The translations under genes and the position numbers were made by a program. Below are positions 1-9,305 of a stretch of DNA of 64,000 nucleotides, one piece after another. The notes beneath the pieces are model-generated. The model ran no database searches, had not been told where the DNA came from, and worked only from the letters and a program-made list of their open reading frames with translations. The stretch lies in NCBI GenBank assembly GCA_021154885.1, contig JAJKHS010000126.1, positions 62,001 to 126,000 of the forward strand, given 5' to 3'. Source of the stretch: Thermoanaerobaculum sp. Lineage in GTDB: Bacteria; Acidobacteriota; Thermoanaerobaculia; Multivoradales; UBA5704. Numbering within the stretch: position 1 is the stretch's first letter; each line of letters starts with the position of its first letter.

Positions 1-670
1 CATTGCGGCCGTGGAGACCCTCGTCCAGGGCCAGAGTGAAGACGGAGACCTTGTTGCGGGCGAGCTCTTTCATCACCGGATTGTCGGTGCGCAGGAAGTT
101 GCGATACCGGTCGAGCTCCTCCTTTTCGAGCGTCCCTTGAGATTTTCGGTTGATCTTTCCCAGGTCCAGCTCGCCGTCCGAGATCAGCAGGAGGTTCTTC
201 TTGGCCTCTTTGTGCTGGGCGTTGAAGAGATCGGCCGCCGTGCCGATGGCGCTGATGTAGTCCGTCCGGGAGCCGATGTCGCCGGGGATCTGCTCGTTCC
301 ACCAACCTTCGCCCTGAATGTCGCTCCATTGCACGGGCTGAACTGGCAGCTTCTGGATGCGTCGCGTCTGGTTGCCGAACACGTACACGTCCAGATAGTT
401 GTTCTCGTTCTGGTTCTTCTCGCTGAGTGAAGCCACCAGAGTCTGCATCATCACGAGGATTTCGTTGCGCAGCCGGTAACCGGTGGTCCCGAGCGCCTGG
501 CTCTGCTCGCGGTCCCGCTGCTCCGAGCTCAGGGAGACGTCCAGCAGGACGATCCAATATTGCGCTTCAGGCTCCTTCGAATCCTTTTTGGCGCCGCGCT
601 CCTGGGCCAGGGACCACGGCGCCAGCAAAAGCGCCACGAGGAGAGCCGCAGCGGTTCGGCGATAGCTCAT
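1..670 (-). CDS. exported vWA-domain protein (3' end beyond window)
   Basis: Only the first 223 codons are present; the gene runs off the left edge. Residues 1-22 form a signal peptide (basic MSYRR, a Leu/Ala core, then SLAQ). A von Willebrand A domain follows, with the MIDAS motif DVSLS near residue 46, a RTDY threonine and LLISDGELD, so metal-dependent ligand binding looks intact. Export suggests it acts outside the cytoplasm. Its ATG overlaps the stop of the upstream TPR gene as ATGA, so the two are probably translationally coupled. Function is not known beyond the fold. It lies downstream of the VMAP/tubulin cassette on the same strand and could belong to that operon, but it is outside the direct repeats that bracket the cassette. 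Confidence 0.85.
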   Translation of the reverse strand, partial: MSYRRTAAALLVALLLAPWSLAQERGAKKDSKEPEAQYWIVLLDVSLSSEQRDREQSQALGTTGYRLRNEILVMMQTLVASLSEKNQNENNYLDVYVFGNQTRRIQKLPVQPVQWSDIQGEGWWNEQIPGDIGSRTDYISAIGTAADLFNAQHKEAKKNLLLISDGELDLGKINRKSQGTLEKEELDRYRNFLRTDNPVMKELARNKVSVFTLALDEGLHGRN

Positions 671-3516
671 CGATTCTCTCCCTTTCCTTCCGAGGCCGGC
701 GGCTCCGGCAATTCCTTGTAGTAGCGGTCGTAGAGAACCTCAGTTTTGAAACGCTGCCATCGGGTCATATTGCGCTTGGCGCGCTGCCGAAGCTCCTCAA
801 TCTCGCGCCGCCGGCGGGTCCGAATCCTGCTTCCCTCCAGGTCCAGGGCGCGCACCGTCTGGTCCATCTCCTTTAGAGCGTAGAAGGGCTTTCCCTTGTT
901 CTGGCGGAGAAGATCGCGCAACTTCTTGACTTGATCGTCCAACTCCTTCTCCTCTGCCCTGAGCGCCTGCTTTCGCTCCACCTCCCGCTGCCGGGCCTCC
1001 ACAAATGAGGGATCCCACCGCTGGTGGATCTTCAGGAGGTCGTCCGCGGCCTTCTGGTTCTCCTCGGAAGGGTCTGCGAGGAGCTCGTCGATCTGGCCGC
1101 GCAGCAGCGCCAGGGCCTCTTTCCGTTTCTCCTGGACCTCGTCCTCGAGATCGGGATCCCGCACGGCCGCGAGCAACTGGAGGGCCCTTTTCGGATCGGG
1201 ATCGTCGCCGAGAAGGACCTCCTCGGCCTCGCCCAATTTGTCGTAGCTACGTTTCCGTTTTTGATTGTCGTATCCCTTGGAGACTTGGCGCAGCTCTTTG
1301 CTCAACTCGCGGGCGGGCTTGAAATTGGGCTGGAGAGAGAAGAGACGCTTGAGCTTCTCCGTCAGAGCGTTGGCCGTCTCGGGCGTCCGATCCTTCTCCA
1401 GTTGCACCCGCAGGGCCTCGACGAAGGCCGACGGGACCCACTCGAGAGCTTCCCTGGTGTGTGGGTCGCGGCGATCGAGCCTTTTCATCTCAAGAGCCCA
1501 TTCCAAGGCCCGCTCGGGATCTCCAGCGTCACGCGCTTCCATGTAGGCGTAGAACGCCTTGTCATAAGGATTGGAATCCTGTTTGTCCTGCTCAGCGCGG
1601 CGCTCGGCGATTTTGATCTCCCGGCGGATCTCTCGGGCGCCGGCGTGATCAGGATCGAGGGCCTCGATCTTCGCGCATTGCTTGGCAGCGTCGTCGAGCC
1701 GTCCACGTTCGAGAAAGCCCTTGGCCTCCTCGGACCATTGCTCGATGAGCTTTTCCTCAGCCATCCGCAATTGGTGGCGAGCCCTCGACTCTTCCGGCAC
1801 CGCCGCCAGGATGGCGTTGGCGATTCCCTGGGCTTCGTTCCACTGCTGGGCTTCGAGCGCTTCCTGAGTCTGCCGGAGCAACTGACTGATCAGGGCTTGA
1901 CGACGGGCCGTGAGCCGTCCATCGCCAGGGTCTTTCTCGAGCGCCTCGACGCAATGGCGGAGCGCCTCCCGGTCGTTCCGGTCCCGCAACAAAGCTTGCA
2001 ATTCGGTCTGCAGCTCTGCGGGTGCGGACTCGAGGAGCTCGTCGATGAGCTGATCGAGGCTTTCGACGACATGGGCATCCTCCGCCAGCAATGCGGCCTC
2101 CCTGCCATCCTTCCAGCAGGTGGCCGCCTCCTTCCACTTGCGTTTCTTGAAGAAGGCTCGGCCCTTCGTCCGCAGGCTCTCCGCCTGGCTGGTATAGACA
2201 CGGCGCCGCCAGCCGGGGAGGTCCCGCGAGGCGAACCACTCGATGTCGGAGAATTCCAAAAGATCGATGGCGACCTCGTATTCTCCACGCCCCAGCAAAT
2301 AGGTGATCTGCTGGCCCCAGGCTTGACGGCACACCTGGCGGATGTGCTCCGCGGCAGGGCCTTCGCGGACCGCGCCGTTCGATGGGGCCGGAGAGGGCGG
2401 CTCCTCCTTGCCGGTCTCGTTCTCGCTGGCCCCTTCCTCGCCGGCGGTCTTCTCCTGGGCAGCTTCCGGTTCAGGAGTCTTCTCCAGACCGGGAATCTCT
2501 TCTTCCTCCGGAGTCTCCGTTTCTCCGTTCCGGAGATCGTCCTCCACCCGCTGCCGCGCCGCAGTGATCAGCCGTTGGAGAGCTTCCCAGCCTTCTTCAG
2601 GTTTATGGCTGCGAATCCGTTCAGCAGCGTGGTTAAGGGCAGCCGTCACGATCTCGTCGGCGAACGCCCGGTCGGGAAGTATGGGAACCAGTTGGATGAG
2701 CTCGTCGTAACCTCGCTTGGCGCCTTCGAAATCTTCGGCATCCCACTTGTTGCGAATCTCTTCGAAACGGGATCGAACCATCCCCACCAGCGCGCGCGTT
2801 TTGGGAGCCTTGATCCGCTCCTTCAGATCAGGATGGAGGCCCGCCGAAGCGTCGAGCTTCGAGATTCCTTCCTGCCATCGACCCTGGTCCACGAGGCTGA
2901 TGCCCTCGTCGTAGACCGCGATGGCCTCTTCGATGTTGACGATCTCGCGCTTCAACTCGAAGCCGAAGCCCGATGGCAGGTCGTCGATCCACAGAAAGAG
3001 CGGCCGGTCCAGAGGCCCGGTCTCGGCCCAGCCCGCGCCAGGGTTGGTGCCGTCGAGCGCCTGCGCGAAGATCGAGCGGGCGATCTCGCTGGCCTTCTTG
3101 CCGGAAGCCTCCAGCTTGAGGTCGAGGAGCACGGCCGGCAGGCTCCCCTCATTCCCCAGCTTCTCGCAGAGGATGCCCAGGTTGTAGCTGGCGGGCCGGC
3201 AGCCCTCGGCCTGCCTGGCCGCATCCGAAAGGTCCTTGAACGCCATCCGGGATTCGCCGAGGCAGGAGAAGACGACCCCCCGGTTGTTCAGGGCAATGGG
3301 CCCGGGCCAGCGATACAGCCAGGCGGTCTCGAAGCACACCAGGGCTTCGCGGTACCGCCCCTGGTAGGCCAGGAGATTGCCCAGCCGGAAGGCGCTCCGG
3401 GCATCGGCCGCGTCCTCCTTGAGCGCGTCGCGAAAGATACGCTCCAGCTCCTCCCAGCGCCCCTGCTGGAAGTACTGGCTGACCTGGCTGGCGAGAATGC
3501 CGTGAACGGGTTGCAT
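667..3516 (-). CDS. large TPR-repeat / coiled-coil protein
   Basis: A 949-residue protein without an obvious signal peptide. TPR-like helical hairpins fill residues 1-115 (for example GRWEELERIFRDAL and GRYREALVCFETAW). An acidic Glu/Pro-rich linker lies near 345-395, then further TPR units (GEYEVAIDLLEF, GRLDDAAKQCAKIEALDPDH) and a charged coiled-coil tail to the C-terminus. This architecture indicates a protein-protein scaffold. It overlaps the vWA gene by 4 bp and starts 264 bp after the stop of the tubulin-like gene. A direct-repeat copy lies in that gap, so co-transcription with the cassette is plausible but not proven. No enzymatic motif is visible. Confidence 0.85.
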   Translation of the reverse strand: MQPVHGILASQVSQYFQQGRWEELERIFRDALKEDAADARSAFRLGNLLAYQGRYREALVCFETAWLYRWPGPIALNNRGVVFSCLGESRMAFKDLSDAARQAEGCRPASYNLGILCEKLGNEGSLPAVLLDLKLEASGKKASEIARSIFAQALDGTNPGAGWAETGPLDRPLFLWIDDLPSGFGFELKREIVNIEEAIAVYDEGISLVDQGRWQEGISKLDASAGLHPDLKERIKAPKTRALVGMVRSRFEEIRNKWDAEDFEGAKRGYDELIQLVPILPDRAFADEIVTAALNHAAERIRSHKPEEGWEALQRLITAARQRVEDDLRNGETETPEEEEIPGLEKTPEPEAAQEKTAGEEGASENETGKEEPPSPAPSNGAVREGPAAEHIRQVCRQAWGQQITYLLGRGEYEVAIDLLEFSDIEWFASRDLPGWRRRVYTSQAESLRTKGRAFFKKRKWKEAATCWKDGREAALLAEDAHVVESLDQLIDELLESAPAELQTELQALLRDRNDREALRHCVEALEKDPGDGRLTARRQALISQLLRQTQEALEAQQWNEAQGIANAILAAVPEESRARHQLRMAEEKLIEQWSEEAKGFLERGRLDDAAKQCAKIEALDPDHAGAREIRREIKIAERRAEQDKQDSNPYDKAFYAYMEARDAGDPERALEWALEMKRLDRRDPHTREALEWVPSAFVEALRVQLEKDRTPETANALTEKLKRLFSLQPNFKPARELSKELRQVSKGYDNQKRKRSYDKLGEAEEVLLGDDPDPKRALQLLAAVRDPDLEDEVQEKRKEALALLRGQIDELLADPSEENQKAADDLLKIHQRWDPSFVEARQREVERKQALRAEEKELDDQVKKLRDLLRQNKGKPFYALKEMDQTVRALDLEGSRIRTRRRREIEELRQRAKRNMTRWQRFKTEVLYDRYYKELPEPPASEGKGENR

Positions 3517-3628
3517 CGGATGTCTGGAACTCCCAAGTCTTCAGGTTGGGCTAGCCCTCTCCGGTTCAAGACACGAAGGAAGGCAGAACGGGTGAGCACC
3601 GCTGTTTCGGAGCGGGCACAGGGCCCTG

Positions 3629-3671
3629 TCAGGTCATCCTTGGGGACCCTGATGCCGGAATTTACAGGCTT
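3629..3671 (+). repeat. 43-bp direct repeat, copy 1, flanking the VMAP/tubulin cassette
   Basis: This stretch matches 11,637-11,680 in the same orientation at 39 of 44 aligned columns (four substitutions, one 1-bp gap). It lies just 3' of the tubulin-like gene, while the other copy lies just 3' of the Trypco1 gene, so the pair brackets exactly four genes. It could be a recombination or attachment scar, or a shared 3' structural element; part of it (TCAGGTC with GACCCTGA) can pair. The rest of the 3,517-3,779 gap shows no gene. Confidence 0.7.
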
Positions 3672-3779
3672 CTTAAAAAGGCTACCGAAAGATGGGCGGG
3701 CCTGTCAAGGAAATCGCAAATAGGCAATAAGCTATGCTCTTGGTCCACAAGGTGAAAACTTCGTTACTTGTGAGCTCCA

Positions 3780-6700
3780 TCAACGGAAATGGTCGCGCTG
3801 CAGCTCGTCGCGGAGGGCTCGGATCTCAGCATGGGCCTCGTAGATATCGACGCTCAAGAACGGGTCCGAGGTTGTTTCCCAGCGTTGGACGGCTTCCTGC
3901 TCCCGGTTCTGAAGATCCTCGATTTGCCGCTGGATACGGGTACGCCATTCGACATCGTCCTGCTTACGGGTCTCTATCTCGACTTCCACGAGTCGTGCCG
4001 TGGATGTGCAGAAGTTGCGGTAAGCCTCCCACCTGGAGCGGCCCAACGGCAAACCATCGTTCCCCACATATCCTCGTCTTGCCTCTTTCCGCACCCACCC
4101 CAAGATCTCCGCTGCGCTGAAGAGGTAGAGCCGGCGGACCTCCTCCGGGTCTTCTCCGGCAAAGTCAAGGCGGGTGACCGAGCGCCGGTCGTTGAAGAAG
4201 TGCTGGTCGTAACGCTGCTCATCTACGACCGATGCCATAAGGCTCGTGCGGTACGCAGGTAAGCGCTTGAGGCCGGGGAGAGATATGCCATGCTCGGTGC
4301 GGAAGATCGGCACGTAATCGTCCCGCTGCTCGTCGACCGGCGAGATTTGCCGCCAGCTTTCCCGCACTGTTCTGTAGAGCGTAGAATCCCGAGGGACGCC
4401 GATGGCCGAGATCTCCAGCCGGTTGTTCCTCATAATGTAGGACTCATGGATCTCCCAGTTTGCCTGAGCCCGCGAAAGCAGTACGTCGACCTTGGCCTTG
4501 TATCTTTCGCTGGGATACTCGAAACAATTGGCGAGAAGATGGTCGCAGGTCATACCCGGCTCGTTCTGGAAAAAATGATGGATCGCCTCGGTGCAGAGAT
4601 CATAGAAGCGGACGTTGACCTCCTTCGGCTCCAAAGGCGCCCATGTCCGCGATTCTTCGATGAGCTTACGGAGAACGTCGTGCAGGAGACGGTCCTGGTT
4701 CGGGCCGATCAGGGCTTTGCGGAACCATTTCAGGGGACCCACGCTGGTCCGCGCCCGCCGGATGTGGTAGTACGATTCTTCGTCCCGTGCTTCCGCCAAG
4801 CTGAGCATGTTGAGCATGTCCTTGATCCGCATCCAGGGAGCGATGAACTCTTGCTGAACAATAAAAGCCAACTTTTCGATGCGGGAAAGCTGGTCGCGAT
4901 ACACCACGGCAGCAGTCTGGTTGCGCACGTGCTTGCTCCAAGCTTCGTAAGCCCGGGCCAGGAGCTGGTTCAGGTCTTTGCCCACGACGTTGCCCTGCTC
5001 AAGTCTATCGGCGGTTGAGCGATGCTTCTCTGCGATGCTCTCGAGCTCCTGCGCTTTCTCGCGGATCTGAGACTGGAAGATGCGGAGCGCCTCGATGCAG
5101 CGCGCGAGGTAGCGCAGGTGGCGGTCGAGGCCGGCCGGCCGGAGAAGCGGGGAGCGGATCTGGTCGGAAAGGTGTCGGCGTAGCTCGCCTTCGTCGAAAG
5201 GGTCCTCCTGGCTCAGGCGCCTGCGCTCGCGGCGCTGCGCGTCGTGGGCCTCCGCCAGCAACCGTTGCAGCTCAGTCTTGCCTTGCTCCTGCTTGCGCTT
5301 GTCGCCTTGCAATAGGATGTTGATTGTCGTCAAGTCGAGATCGAGTGGCGGCAGGATTTCGTCGATGCGTCGGAAATCAGTGATCTGCATCCGCTCCCTG
5401 AAACTCTGCAGGTCTTCCGGCGCCACCGCCTCGGCTTCCTCTACGGACTGGAGAAGCTGCTTATAAAATTCCCTTGCGAGATCCGAGGCCAGGGATTCGC
5501 CGAGCAGCTCTTCTGGCAACTCGATGCCGAGCACACCGTAGCTGCTGTAGCAGCAGACTCGCCCCAAGGCGTCCCGGGTCGACTTCCGCTGGCCCGCCAT
5601 GTTGATGATGCCTTCGGAGATCTTCTGGCCAGCTTGCGAAAGAGTCAGTAGCGTGATGGCTTCACCGACCACGGCGGTCAGCGTCTCCATGTCCGTCGCG
5701 CCGCCTTGCGGAAGGCCGCTCAGCAGGTAACAATGATCGAAAGGCGCGCCCTGGGAGATCTCGGGGCGGTTCTGCACGTATTCCACAATCCAGGGATCGT
5801 CGCTCGTGGCGTTCATGTAGTGGTCCAGTTCCTGAAGAGCCGCATAGGCGTTCGCCTCCAGGGTCTTCATCACCACCGGCTCGGCGCGGAACGCCTCCGG
5901 CAGCACCAGATGGCCGGTCACTGTCGCCGTGCGATTTGTGTGCTCCTCGGCCCAGCGCCGGAGATCGAACGCGAGATCGAGGAAGATGCCTGAGCCGGTG
6001 CCGCCGCAAACGGAGCCTATGAGATGGATGTCGATGTCTGCTTCGAGGTTGATCCGAATCCCTGTTTGCTGGTAGAAACGAATGGCGAGATCGCTGTCCG
6101 TCACTGCCGTCAAGGCTTCCTGGATGGCGGCCTTTACGCGGTCCCTGCGGTAGAAGTAACAGAGCCGGCCGATGGGGCGAATGCCGCTGGTGCCGAAAGC
6201 CACATGTTGGAAGCTCAGCCGCGGCGGCAACCACTTCTCCCAGTGGGGGAAGGCTTGCCCCGAGACGATGCTCGCAATCACGCTCTGGGCGTTGAAACCG
6301 CCAAGATAGATGTACTCGGAGTTGTCCACCAGCCGGGGCTCGCGGTTGTCCTGGAATGTCGTATCGAAAGCGCGGAACACCACGTAGTGGTGTCTCGGCC
6401 CCACGAAGTGCTCGATCCGGGCCCGCACCGCCTTGGCTGCCGCGGTTCCAGTACCGCCGACCGCAATGATCAGCGTCGGTCGGACGAACCGGGTCATGCC
6501 TTTCCATGATCGCCCTTCGTCGGGGACCAGGGGCGGCGAACTCTCTTCGATGACAAGTTCTATTCCTACCTTCTTGATAGCTGTGGTTGCCTCGGCGAAT
6601 GGATCGTCCTGAATGAGATCCTCGGCAGGCTCCTTGACACCGACTGACTCCGTGTCTACCAGCACGCCTATAGAAGGTTCCGTGACAAACCGTGAAAACT

Positions 6701-8288
6701 CCCCACCGACGTGCCACAGGATTTGAGAGGCGATTCTGGCGAATGGCTCCTGGTCGGACGGGATGAACTTCCCAGCGAGGGCCGGATTGGCGAGGATCGC
6801 CCGGAAACTCTCCCACCAGCCGAAGCGGCCGAAACGCTTCTCAAAAAATTGGGTTGCGCGCTCCAGAACTCGCACGATCTCCGACCGCGGGAGATTGTCG
6901 AGAAGCCTACGTCTCGCCTCATCGGAAAAACTGTAGATTACCTCCTCGGGATCCTGTGCATCCTGGTCGACTTCGAGGAGGCCGCAAAGGAGCAACTCCG
7001 CTTCGTTTTCGTGAGAAGCCTCCGGAACCATCGTCTCTCGGATTACCTGCAAGAGCGGCAAAGTCAACACTGGTGAGGCGGCGGCGTAATAGGCCAGTCT
7101 TCGAGTCAGGGGAGAGGCCGAGCGAAAGAAGCTCTCGAGTACGGCTTCGGGGTCCGGTAGAGCTCCTGCCACATCAGGATGCTTGATGAGGTCAAGCTCG
7201 AACCCGGGAGTCCAGTCTCCTCTGCCTGTGAACCATCGCGCCCAACGTCTCAAAGAACCCGGATGGAGGCTGATGATGGGGACGGCCAATCGGTTCGAGC
7301 TCCGCTCGCGATTGCGAAGGCCGAAGCCGAACTCATACCTGCACGACTCCAGATGGGTTGCCCTCCGGAAATCGGTGAGCCGAAGAAAGCGGACAGGGCG
7401 TGCGAACCGCAAGGCGGTCCGCGGCCACAGGCTCTCTGGCAGAAGCTGAAGGAGGGCCACAGATCCGGATTGCCGAAAGCGGTGGAGCAGCCAGTGGTAA
7501 CTCCCATCATACCAGGCGTCCCCCACGCAGTCTGTGAGAACCAGGACGAGCTGTCGGTCAAGGGGGTCAAAGATCTCGCGCCACGAACGCCGACGAGACT
7601 CATTCCGAGAGAGCCCGGAGGAGAGGTGTACTTCCCCTCCCTCCATCCTCAAGCTCCAAATACGGATATCTCGAAAGGCTCCCAGCCACGCCATGAGCTG
7701 AATGACCTCAGCCACAGTGTGCTGCCAGAGGTCCGTCGACCGGCCACGGTCAACAACCAGGTGCAAGGTGAGCCAACGTTCCTGCGCCGGAAGGAGGGCC
7801 GGAACCCAGATCTCTTCTTGAGCAATTCGGTGAGCCGTTGCCCGTTCGGCAATGATTGATCGTCGAGTCGAGGGCTCTCGCCGCGTCAGCGGGCGGAGTG
7901 CACGCGCCAGATCCAGCTTGTGCGGAAGAGCGCTGGCACGAGGAATTCGAATGCTGCTCCCAGGCCGACCGCCGGAATCAGAGAGACGATCAACCCAGGG
8001 GAAAATCGCTGTTCGGGTTGAGTCTTCCCGAGCCCGGTCGTGGGGCGGAGCCGGGTCCGAGGGAGCCGTTGTGCCGCCCATTGCTGATGGCTGGTGGTGG
8101 GCCTCTTCTGGAAGCGATGGAGCCGATGGAGCCTCCGAGCCTTGAGAGCTCGTCGGCTCGAATTGCGGAAGGTACTGAGCGAGCCAGAGAATGTCAGCGA
8201 CTTCTTCTACCAGCCCGGGAATGGAGGCCTCGGACTCACCACGTAACTTCCAGACGGCTCTGGCCAGCTTGCCGAGCGAGGTTTTCAT
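3780..8288 (-). CDS. SAV_2336-type vWA fused to tubulin-like (Tub_2) GTPase domain
   Basis: A 1502-residue fusion. Residues about 120-560 match the SAV_2336 N-terminal type: LDLARALRPLTRREPS, then ERWLTLHLVVDRGRSTDLW (near 179) and LVLVLTDCVGD (near 250), a vWA fold whose MIDAS is degenerate (DRGRS instead of DxSxS). From about residue 600 comes a tubulin/FtsZ-like domain with an N-terminal glycine loop LIIAVGGTGTAAAK and the tubulin signature SVCGGTGSG near residue 760; the remaining 700 residues are helical and charged. In VMAP ternary systems the vWA protein works with MoxR and VMAP; having a tubulin-like GTPase on the same chain is unusual. The start overlaps the MoxR stop (ATGA), indicating coupling. 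A GTP-dependent, perhaps polymerising, role is inference. Confidence 0.85.
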   Translation of the reverse strand: MKTSLGKLARAVWKLRGESEASIPGLVEEVADILWLAQYLPQFEPTSSQGSEAPSAPSLPEEAHHQPSAMGGTTAPSDPAPPHDRAREDSTRTAIFPWVDRLSDSGGRPGSSIRIPRASALPHKLDLARALRPLTRREPSTRRSIIAERATAHRIAQEEIWVPALLPAQERWLTLHLVVDRGRSTDLWQHTVAEVIQLMAWLGAFRDIRIWSLRMEGGEVHLSSGLSRNESRRRSWREIFDPLDRQLVLVLTDCVGDAWYDGSYHWLLHRFRQSGSVALLQLLPESLWPRTALRFARPVRFLRLTDFRRATHLESCRYEFGFGLRNRERSSNRLAVPIISLHPGSLRRWARWFTGRGDWTPGFELDLIKHPDVAGALPDPEAVLESFFRSASPLTRRLAYYAAASPVLTLPLLQVIRETMVPEASHENEAELLLCGLLEVDQDAQDPEEVIYSFSDEARRRLLDNLPRSEIVRVLERATQFFEKRFGRFGWWESFRAILANPALAGKFIPSDQEPFARIASQILWHVGGEFSRFVTEPSIGVLVDTESVGVKEPAEDLIQDDPFAEATTAIKKVGIELVIEESSPPLVPDEGRSWKGMTRFVRPTLIIAVGGTGTAAAKAVRARIEHFVGPRHHYVVFRAFDTTFQDNREPRLVDNSEYIYLGGFNAQSVIASIVSGQAFPHWEKWLPPRLSFQHVAFGTSGIRPIGRLCYFYRRDRVKAAIQEALTAVTDSDLAIRFYQQTGIRINLEADIDIHLIGSVCGGTGSGIFLDLAFDLRRWAEEHTNRTATVTGHLVLPEAFRAEPVVMKTLEANAYAALQELDHYMNATSDDPWIVEYVQNRPEISQGAPFDHCYLLSGLPQGGATDMETLTAVVGEAITLLTLSQAGQKISEGIINMAGQRKSTRDALGRVCCYSSYGVLGIELPEELLGESLASDLAREFYKQLLQSVEEAEAVAPEDLQSFRERMQITDFRRIDEILPPLDLDLTTINILLQGDKRKQEQGKTELQRLLAEAHDAQRRERRRLSQEDPFDEGELRRHLSDQIRSPLLRPAGLDRHLRYLARCIEALRIFQSQIREKAQELESIAEKHRSTADRLEQGNVVGKDLNQLLARAYEAWSKHVRNQTAAVVYRDQLSRIEKLAFIVQQEFIAPWMRIKDMLNMLSLAEARDEESYYHIRRARTSVGPLKWFRKALIGPNQDRLLHDVLRKLIEESRTWAPLEPKEVNVRFYDLCTEAIHHFFQNEPGMTCDHLLANCFEYPSERYKAKVDVLLSRAQANWEIHESYIMRNNRLEISAIGVPRDSTLYRTVRESWRQISPVDEQRDDYVPIFRTEHGISLPGLKRLPAYRTSLMASVVDEQRYDQHFFNDRRSVTRLDFAGEDPEEVRRLYLFSAAEILGWVRKEARRGYVGNDGLPLGRSRWEAYRNFCTSTARLVEVEIETRKQDDVEWRTRIQRQIEDLQNREQEAVQRWETTSDPFLSVDIYEAHAEIRALRDELQRDHFR

Positions 8289-9274
8289 TCCTGATTCAGC
8301 TCGTGAAGGACAATATCCAGCACTTGCTCCATCTCGTGCCCCTCCGGCGCGTGCTCCCCCGTGACGATAAAAATAGCGTTGAGGAGTTGATCGGTGGCAA
8401 GGATGGTGACCCCATCCGCCCGCCTACGGAGGAAATCCTTGATCACTTCGTCCACCTTTGAAGGATCGATCCCGGCGAAATGCGCGTCGACAATTTCTGC
8501 AAGCTCCTTGGGGTTCGGCGGCTCGATGGTGAGGCTGAGGCAACGCCTCCGCAGAGCAGGCGGCATCTCACGCTCGGAATTGCTCGTGATCACGACCAGA
8601 GGGAAGGTGGAACAGCGCACCCACCCCCCCTCAATAGGGACCCGATCCGCCTCCGACCGTCTGCCCGCCGGCATGACCCTGACTTGGGGCGTTTTCGACT
8701 GGATCCGGACGAGCTCTGGAATCTCGAACTCTCCTTCTTCGAAGACATGAAGGAGATCGTTGGGTAGATCGATATCCGCCTTGTCAATCTCGTCGATCAG
8801 CAGAACCCTTGGTTTGTCTCCCGGCAGTAGAGCAGTGCCGAGAGGGCCGAGTTTGATGTATCGGCCCAGATCCTCGGTCGCGCTACCATCCACCCCCCCC
8901 TCACTCGCAGCCTTGATCTCCCACAGCCGGGCGAGAGCATCATAATGGTATAGGCCCTCTTGCAAGGTCGATCGGGAGTTGATCGGCCAGCGTAGAACCG
9001 AACCGAGCTTGAGCTCGTATGCCATTGCGTAGGCTAAAGTGGATTTCCCGCTTCCCGGTGGTCCTGTGATGAAAAGAGGTCGTCTCAGGTAGAGTGCCGC
9101 GTTGACCAGATCCACCTCATTTTTGCGTGCCCTAAAGGTCTTGCCACGGGGATCTACCCCATCCTCGGTCTGATCGCGTCGGGCTGCGAAGTCTCGCCAC
9201 GGTGGAGGGGCGGGAAGTTCCGCGATTCCGTCGTGGGGCTTGCCGCTGCCTTGGTAAATCTTCCAATTATTCAT
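8285..9274 (-). CDS. MoxR-family AAA+ ATPase of the VMAP ternary system
   Basis: An AAA+ ATPase of about 329 residues. Walker A (GPPGSGKST) lies near residue 73, Walker B (VLLIDEIDKAD) near 158, then a sensor-1-like VVITSNSERE and an arginine-rich PPALRRRCLSL. The N-terminal GKTFRARKNEVDLVNAAL and this order fit MoxR-type ATPases, chaperone-like remodellers that act with vWA partners. The ATG at 9,274 is preferred because an excellent GGAGG lies 8-9 nt upstream; the longer frame to 9,346 would overlap the VMAP gene by 41 bp. It sits 31 bp after the VMAP gene and overlaps the vWA-tubulin gene by 4 bp, so the three should be made together. Confidence 0.9.
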   Translation of the reverse strand: MNNWKIYQGSGKPHDGIAELPAPPPWRDFAARRDQTEDGVDPRGKTFRARKNEVDLVNAALYLRRPLFITGPPGSGKSTLAYAMAYELKLGSVLRWPINSRSTLQEGLYHYDALARLWEIKAASEGGVDGSATEDLGRYIKLGPLGTALLPGDKPRVLLIDEIDKADIDLPNDLLHVFEEGEFEIPELVRIQSKTPQVRVMPAGRRSEADRVPIEGGWVRCSTFPLVVITSNSEREMPPALRRRCLSLTIEPPNPKELAEIVDAHFAGIDPSKVDEVIKDFLRRRADGVTILATDQLLNAIFIVTGEHAPEGHEMEQVLDIVLHELNQE

Positions 9275-9305
9275 GAAGAGCCTCCATTTCGGTTTTCGTT
9301 GCGCT

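Noticed and set aside
1024-3723. 899-codon plus-strand ORF opposite the TPR gene
   Set aside because: It is the antisense of the 949-residue TPR protein; no domain, no Shine-Dalgarno, and the high GC keeps such frames open.
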